Source: Priapulus caudatus
Lineage: Eukaryota > Priapulida > Priapulimorpha > Priapulimorphida > Priapulidae
DNA length: 22,254 nt
Assembly: GCF_000485595.1 (NCBI RefSeq)
Contig: NW_014577237.1
Location: 42,307 to 64,560, forward strand
Direction: 5' to 3'
The number at the start of each line of letters is the position of its first letter. Positions within the stretch are counted from its first letter, which is position 1. Below the pieces are notes generated by a model that was not told where the DNA came from, did no database searches, and saw only the letters and a list, made by a program, of their open reading frames with translations. Below are positions 1-7,400 of this stretch, piece by piece. A program made the position numbers and the translations under genes.

Positions 1-80
1 GTATGTGAACACATTTGGGACTAACAGGGTTTACTAGAATCCCACCACTCCACCACAGAGTCACCGCAGTAGACGTGAGA

Positions 81-108
81 TGAGCGCTGTCGCTCTGCGG
101 CACTTGTT
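81..108 (+). repeat. dispersed repeat core, copy 1
   Basis: A 28-bp core beginning TGAGCGCTGTCGCTC and ending GCACTTGTT. An identical 28-bp core lies in inverse orientation at 19737-19764, and a 24/28 copy at 441-468. The core can form a stem GAGCG/CGCTC with a 4-nt loop. Similarity extends a little outside (GACGTGAGA against GACCTCAGA). Probably part of a high-copy mobile element of unknown class. Confidence 0.75.
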
Positions 109-229
109 TATTATTTACATGTTTTTCTGTATTTTTCTCCATTTAACTATTTCTTTCCAATTAAGGTAAATATTTACATTATTTATTTACAACAATTTCA
201 TTACAACAATAAAATTATTTTTTTTTTAA

Positions 230-247
230 TAGGGTTAGGGTTAGGGT
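230..247 (+). repeat. short interstitial telomere-like tract
   Basis: Three consecutive GGGTTA units (TAGGGTTAGGGTTAGGGT) directly after a T-run. TTAGGG is the telomere unit of most animals. Three units are too few for a terminal telomere. Confidence 0.7.
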
Positions 248-440
248 CACAATGCACCATAAAACAGGAGTTTCAGGCACGCGATTTGTATCAACCAATG
301 GGATTTGGGAGGTATGCAGAATGCAGAAGGTTGCTGAAATGATGTGTATGCAACTGCGTATCTGCATATCTGCGCCTAACAAAGGTGTCACTATGCACGA
401 CTTAAATTTTATGTTTATAACCGTAGCAACAGACCTCAGA

Positions 441-468
441 TGAGCCCAGACGCTCTGCGGCTCTTGTT
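441..468 (+). repeat. dispersed repeat core, diverged copy 2
   Basis: 24 of 28 bases match the core at 81-108, same orientation, 360 bp downstream. The stem is weakened by substitutions in the first half. Confidence 0.65.
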
Positions 469-974
469 TAGTTTGTAGTGTGGAGTGTGTTAAATAGTGG
501 GTTGAGGAAAGACGTGTGACTTTGAGACAAAGAACAAAGGTTAAACCTTTCTTGAATGTTTCCCTCATCCTACCTTCCTCTGGGAAAGCAGCAGTTTATT
601 TCTTTAATATTTATTTATCAGCAATGTACACAGATTAAATCATTCAGACGTTTCCGGAAATATACAATTCTTTGGTCCTGTCAGAACCAAGGCATTTTTG
701 GGGCATGTCCAGCACATTTTACTTGCGTGCTGGACCCATTCTCCTACACTATTTTTCTAACATTTCAGCGCTGGCCGTTCATGACCAACAACAACAACAG
801 CAGCAAAAAAAGTTGTACTGTCGGTGCAATTGTTCCGCAGAAAAATGAGATTTAGCATTCCCTGATATTCAAAGTTCTGGTATGACTGCTACAAGTTTTG
901 CATTTCTTATTTGTTGATAGGCGAACTTTTGCCATGGTTTATATATATACATACGTATATACATTAATCTTCAG

Positions 975-1377
975 ACTCTGACGTGGGGTAGCATGCTGGA
1001 CGAGGATAATATGCAGGAGGGTGAGTCGCCACAGAGCCACGCGCTTCTCAACACAAACAACTCGCACAGTTGCAACAACCTCGTGGACGCCGCCGCCGAC
1101 GACGACAGTGACGCTGTCCGCAGTCTCATCGTCACGCCACGGAAGAGCGCCAAGCCAGAGCCGTTCCGCGTCCCCCTGGAGGAGATCGAGTGCATTACTA
1201 GCAGCACGGCGCCGGGGCAGAAGAAATGCAAGAACGTCTCGCCGAAAAAGTCGTCTGAGGAGTGGGCAGAGCAGAAGGGAGGCCGCAAGGGGAGGAGGCG
1301 GTCACCCGAAAAAGAGAGCGCGGTCGAGACGAAGTCCAGTGATCAGAGCGAAACCAAAGGAGAGGATTGTCACAGTG
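975..1377 (+). CDS. AKAP1: AKAP1 exon 1 in window: disordered basic/acidic linker
   Basis: Acceptor TCTTCAG precedes 975 and donor G|GTAAGG follows 1377. Only one frame is open through the exon; the other two meet stops in the first 20 nt. It starts in phase 0 and ends in phase 1. The product begins TLTWGSM and is polar: an Asp-rich run (DAAADDDSD), a VTPRKS phospho-site-like motif and a Lys/Arg-rich run ([14 protein letters not shown]). No domain is recognised. The ATG at 993 could be a start of a shorter isoform, but nothing favours it over an internal exon. Confidence 0.65.
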
Positions 1378-4300
1378 GTAAGGATGGGAGTGGTTGGTTG
1401 TGCCCACTGCTGTGGTTAGAACACTTGTCAGTTTCTTTCACTAGTCTCATTGTGGTATGAGTTGGGGTTGTACACTTATCGACATGGTAAGGATACGTAA
1501 ATGCTCCTTCACTAGTCATGCAACGACAACAGTAGGTGTGATGTCGCATACCCATAACAACAGGTAGTATGCATTGCAGTGCCATATATAGCCCCGGTAA
1601 AGATCTGGTGTGTTCGTAGCCTACCGTGTCTTCATGTTGCATGCACGATAACAATCTACTCTCACGTGTGCTGTGACGATAGCTGTGGTCTGCATGCTCG
1701 CAAGGTTTTGTCCAATTGTTTAGTTATGTCACATTGTTTATTTCTGCCCCTTGCTGCTCGTTGACATTGTGTAGAGTGTCACAACGAGGTTTTGTCACAT
1801 TGTTTAATCTACCCGTTGTTATTTTTTGACGTTGTGTAGATTGTCACGGCGAGGTGCGCACGTACGCGATGGTGACGGCGGGTACGTCGGGAGGAGCAGC
1901 GGTGGCGGTGACGCGGCCGGCGAGCATTGGCAGCCCCATGGAGCACCTCATGAACAGCTCGGTGTCCAGCGATCATCACAGCGTTGTAAGCCTCCCCTGC
2001 ATGCACGCACGCACGCACGCACGCAAACACGCACGCCCCCACGCACGCACGCACGCACGCCCGCACGCACGCACGCACGCACGCACGCAAACAAACAACC
2101 GATACAACGGCACGCACGCACGCACGCACGCACGCAAACAAACAACCGACACAACGACATGCACGCACGCACGCACGCGCGCGCACGCATGCACGCACGC
2201 ACGCACACAAACAAACAACCGACACAACGACATGCACGCACGCACGCACGCACAAACAAACCGATACAACGACGCACGCACGCACGTGTTGTGTACGCCA
2301 GATCTTATATAATATAAGTTCTGGCGTGTAATAGAAATGGTAATGGCAGCGACAGCAGTAGTAGTAAGAGTAGCAGCAGCAGCAGCAGCCGAGCATTGAC
2401 AAATCTCAATGACGTGGCTGGGAGAGTTAGCTTGTGTAAATCGGAGCAACCGAATGCTCCGCACTCCTTGCTGGCGCGTTGTCGTGGTTACCTCGCGTTC
2501 GGAATCCCGCGCGTTGTTGTGGTTACCTCGCGTTCGGAATCCCGCGTGTTGTCGTGGTTACCTCGCGTTCGGCATCCCGCGTGTTGTCTTGGTTACCTCG
2601 CGCTCAGCATCCTGTGCATTGTCTCGTCTGCCATGTAGGAGTCGAACGACAGCGGGAAGGGAGCGAGCGACATCATGCAGTCTCACATCGATGAGCCGCT
2701 GCACGACTTCTCCCTGTACGAGTTTGAGATGCCGCAGCAGCTAGTCGGCAAACTCATCGGCAAGCTAGGTAGGGCTTCATCTCACGCGTAGGGTTTCCTC
2801 TCACCTGTTGGGCTTCACCTCACCTGTAGGGCTTCAGCTCGTATGGCGCGTCTGCCCCTCATATAGGAAATGTGTTATAATATAAGTCTTCAACTCTCAC
2901 ATAACGTGTCGCTTGTATTGTATCGGTTCTTATATTGGGTGTCGGATGTTAATTTGGGCTTGAGCTGTTATATATATATATATATATATATAGCTTATTA
3001 TATATTTATATTATATATGGCTTCAGCTCTTTTAGAGGGTGTCAGCTGTTATATTGGACGTTTGCTGTTGAATCACCTGCACAGTGTTTGACTCTAGCAC
3101 TTATAATATAAAGCAGCTGTTTTTATCTAGGGCTTGAGCTGTTGTGTATAGCAGTAGCATTTATATGGATGTAGGGCGTCAGCTCTTTTATTAAGGTTTT
3201 GGGTTTCAGCAGTAACAGTTGAGGCTTTCATGGCGTGTCGTATTTGGATTCCCCATGCCCTTTTTCTGTGACAGCACAGCATCTCCATATTTCATTCTAG
3301 GTCAGCTAACTCCTCTCAAATTCGACGAATGAATTCCTATCTCTTTTGTAGGCCGTAATGTGAAGTCGTTAAGGGACAAAACGGGAGCAAATGTCTACAT
3401 CAAGCGCCATCCGTATTTTGACACGTATAAGTTGTGTGCCGTTGAGGGTAAGTGTAGCCACCTGTGGCAGCATCCTTCCTGCTAATCGATGTTCGATAAT
3501 GTTGCTGCTTAATGAATTGCAGTTATTTTCTTAATGAATGCCAGTTGATCGTCTGCAGGAAGTTTCCTGATGTAGCCCTCTACGACTCTCTCTCTCTCTC
3601 CCGTTACAGGAACCCCCGAGGAGATTAAACTGGCGCTGGCAGTGATCTCGAAACGCTTTCCACCCGCCAAGTTTCCGGAGATGACGCTGGTGCAAGTGAA
3701 TGCACCGGTCGACCCCAGTGTGTTCATGCCCGAGAACATGCAGGTTGGTGAACACAGCGCGCTCGCCTGCGACTTGTCGCGTGATCTAGATAAAAATAAC
3801 AGCCTTCTGACTCGTCCCCCGCTGGTGGTTCCCCGGTTGATCCCAGCGGTGCATTTATGCAAGATTGTTAGGGAGTGTTAGAATGTAGCTCGTACAGTGC
3901 TTTCCGTGTGATGTGCTTGTAACAGAGGTGCATCGTCATTTTTCCGTGATTTATGTTTGTGTCGGGTCGTCGTACTGTGTTGTTCATGATGCAGTGTGAT
4001 GCTGTTCGTATTGTTCTCCCTGAGGTGCGATTGTATTTGTTTATGCTGTTTGTGGTACTATCATGTGTGTGTTGTTCACTTTGTTGATCACTTGATATTG
4101 TTATTACATGTTCTACATTGAGCATATCATGATGTCATGTGTTGTTTGCTAGATGTGTTGATTGTTACATGATGTCATGACGACGTGTTGTTCGCGTCAT
4201 CGTGCGACGAGGTTGACGTTGTTCTACGTCGTTCAGCAGCTGCCGTTCCCGGAGGAGATTCCGGTCGACGTGATCGTGTCAAGCCTCGTGAGCGCGTGCC

Positions 4301-4430
4301 AGGTGTTCCTGCAGCAGCCGACGCACCCGACCTACCCAACACTGCGCCTGCTCGACGAGTCCATGCAGCTCTGCTACCACACCGAGAACGCAGTCATCCC
4401 GCAGCTGCCCCGGCCCATCGAAGGTACGCT

Positions 4431-4462
<32 letters not shown>

Positions 4463-7400
4463 AAAGACGACATGATGCATGCGAACGAGTGTACGCATTG
4501 TGGGTGTGCGTGCGTCTGTGGGTGTGCGTGCATCTCTGGTTGTGCGTGCGTCTCTGGGTGTGCGTGCGTCTGTGGGTGTGCGTGCGTTTGTGTATGTGCG
4601 TCAGCGTTCGAAATTAGTGCCGACCCGGAGGCCCGAGGCCACCAAGTTTTTGCCTCGGCCACCATCTCTACGAAACTGCCGGTCCTCCTGAGCGGCACAT
4701 TTTCCCCTCATATTACTCTGAAATACTACAGTTACCGCAACGGCTGTTTAGACAGACTTGTAAACGTGAGCGCATTCTAATACGCTCCGTTCCTGAGCGT
4801 AGACGGGGTATTCAAAACATCTAGAGCCGAGGGCATGAACTCCCTCAACGCATGATTCGCCACACGAACAAAACCTCGTGACAGTCTAAGAAATCTATTG
4901 CGGCATGACCCCAGTGTTGAACAATAAGTTCATATGTCGCAGGGGTTATCGTGGGGAGTGAGGGCACGACCAGTGATAGCTGACACGCACGTAATCAAAG
5001 CTGTTTTAAGTGAATTCGTCACTTTTCTTTACGTAGAAAGTGGACTATTTTAATTTATATCTAGAAGCAATGTAAACTATCAAGATTCTACAGGCACTTG
5101 TAACTTTGATCTATGCATGGGGGTGCCGTGGACTGGGGAGGAGAAAAACGAAGTTAAACCTTTCCCATAAGCTCCTCTAACATTCCTAGAGCTTGAGATA
5201 TATTATTTGACCAACTCTAAGTTACATGTATGCTGTTAATGCCAAGGGTTATTTTTGTATACTATTTTGTTACTCACTGCTAGTAAATAAGCAGACCACC
5301 AACTTTTGTGCAGGACCACCAACTTTCTGAAGTTGGTGGTCCTGCTGTCCACTAGATTTTCAGCCAAAATTTGAACCCTGATGTGCGTGCATCTGTGTGT
5401 ATGCAGGGGTAGAAATTGACTTTTAAACAAGCGAGTCCAATGGACTCCCTACCCTCAAAAAGAGGGAGTCCGCAGTCTCAAAACTAGAACTCTCAGAAGT
5501 TCAAAACTAAAGATATTAACAAAATGGACATTTGCGGTACACGTCTGCCAAATTTTCTTGGGGCATTTGCTAAAAATATGCGGTAATTCTGCGAGGCCGT
5601 GCTCTGGAACGAACTAGTTAGTATAGCAGAATTTTCAGGGAGTCACACGGACTCCTGCATATGTCAAAGCAGGGAGTCCGACAGTAAATCAGGGCGTATT
5701 TGACTCCGGACTCGCGTTAATTTCGCACCCTGGTGTGCGTGCGTCTGGAAGGAATCCTCCCTGATGCTTCCTCAGGTTGAGGTGGCATAAAATTCATGAT
5801 TAAACCCAAGGCAACACTTTTCTTATGCCAAACATTTAAAAAAAATTCGATTCCTGTGCATCCGTGCGTGGCGTGAGCACATCTGCTTGTATGCGCACGT
5901 GTGCGTGAGTGCCGTGTGCACGCGACTTCCTCTTCTGTAGTGACTGACACAGTTGTGTGTCTTTGCTCCACAGTGGGCGTGATCTGCGCCGTGCCCGTCG
6001 CGGGCATGGACGGATGGTACCGGGCGCAGGTGGTGCAGACGCAGGACGAGACGGACGAGGTGGACGTACGATTCTGCGACTACGGTGGCTACTGCAGGAT
6101 GGCGGCCAGCAGTCTAAGGCAGATAAGGTGAGTAATTTACACGCTGTTTCCCGCACGGGTGGCCCGTCTTCTCATGGTTAGAAGCTCGCATACCTACAGT
6201 AGCCGTAGGAAGTAGCCGTTCCAGTGAAGAAACCTTTAAGTTTTATAATTTTCAGCGGCTAGCTAAACGCTTAGTGTCAGATTCAGATACACGTTTGCTT
6301 CAGATTTTTTTGAAATTCTTTGTGATCGATCGTGTGAGTGCGAGTTCTCCGGAGATAATACTTTTCGTTGGTTTTTCGCAGGAGCGATTTCATGTCGTTG
6401 CCCTTCCAAGCGACGGAGTGCTATCTGGCTAACATCTCCCCGCTCGACGGTACGTACCCTTGTCCCCGTGTCATCGCCGATTCTTAGTCTTGGATCACAG
6501 CTCATGATGATGAGAAGCAGTATGTCGAGGTGCCTGCCTGGAGCAGGTTACTGCAGCAACCTGAGGGAGCAGGTTGAGCAGGTTACTGCAGCAACCTGAG
6601 GGAGCAGGTTGAGCAGGTTGAGCAGGTTACTGCAGCAACTGCTTCTTCCACTTTGCGTTGCTCCAACTTTGGCAGATTGGGTTTTGTGAATCAGACGGGG
6701 TGGGGTGGGGGGGGGTGGGGGTGTAGCTCATGGTTTTCTTAACCAGGAGAGATTTTTCTGTCTGTCTGTCTGTCTGGTTCAGGCACTTGGATGCAGTAGC
6801 ATCCGCCATCGCTAATCGTTATATGAGGTGGTCCTGAAATAACTGCTGTCATAAAAACCATTCATAGATGTTCGATTCTGTTATGGCTCTGCCTCTTCTG
6901 CTAAATGTGGGGAATGAGAACTGTGATGGCAGCTGGCATGTGCGCCAGTCTATTTTTAACACATCGAACGCAGTCTTACGCCATGACTTTGGCATGTGCA
7001 GTTACCCAGAACCGGTAAAAAATCATCTAACTTGATATCATCAGTCTGGCAAGTGAAACCCCGTCTCGGTAAACAAGTTTTTAGGAAGTAGATAATGTTT
7101 CGAAGTGAAGGAGAAAGGGGTATGGCAAGCCATTCAAAACTATTCAAACAAGCAGCAATATAAATAATGCAAGTCTGAATAGAAAATAATACTTTTTGAA
7201 TTGAAAACAATACTTCCACAAACAGAAAAATCTTGCCATAAAGTGTAAAGGATCACTTATTGTATCACACGTGTATATCACTCATCACACATATATGACA
7301 CTGATGCTAGCATGGACATTATTGATTTCAACACTGAGAGTAATGCTGGCAATCATGTTGACAATAGTGATGGTGGTGTTACTAGTCATGCTGACATTGA

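Larger units (their letters stand above)
1..974. other. upstream flank, probably an AKAP1 intron
   Basis: No supportable gene. It holds two copies of a dispersed repeat, a telomere-like tract, a T-run and A/T-rich filler. Since the first exon at 975 enters in phase 0 and AKAP1 needs more 5' exons, this is probably intron. Confidence 0.55.

Noticed and set aside
1-6. Window opens with GTATGT, a perfect 5' splice donor
   Set aside because: The preceding exon cannot be seen, so it may be chance.
766-840. Possible exon after the acceptor TTTCTAACATTTCAG, with a Gln-rich frame
   Set aside because: The acceptor is good, but the Gln frame stops after about 25 codons with no donor before it, and CAA/CAG runs are common here.
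1809-2464. Long frames rich in Cys/Val/Arg (minus) and His/Ala/Arg/Thr (plus)
   Set aside because: They are translations of the ACGC microsatellite; the period of 4 keeps all frames open.
4279-4698. Minus-strand frame with His/Ala/Gln repeats, and the plus frames at 4472-4780
   Set aside because: Made by the CGA and 18-bp arrays and the hAT-like element end.
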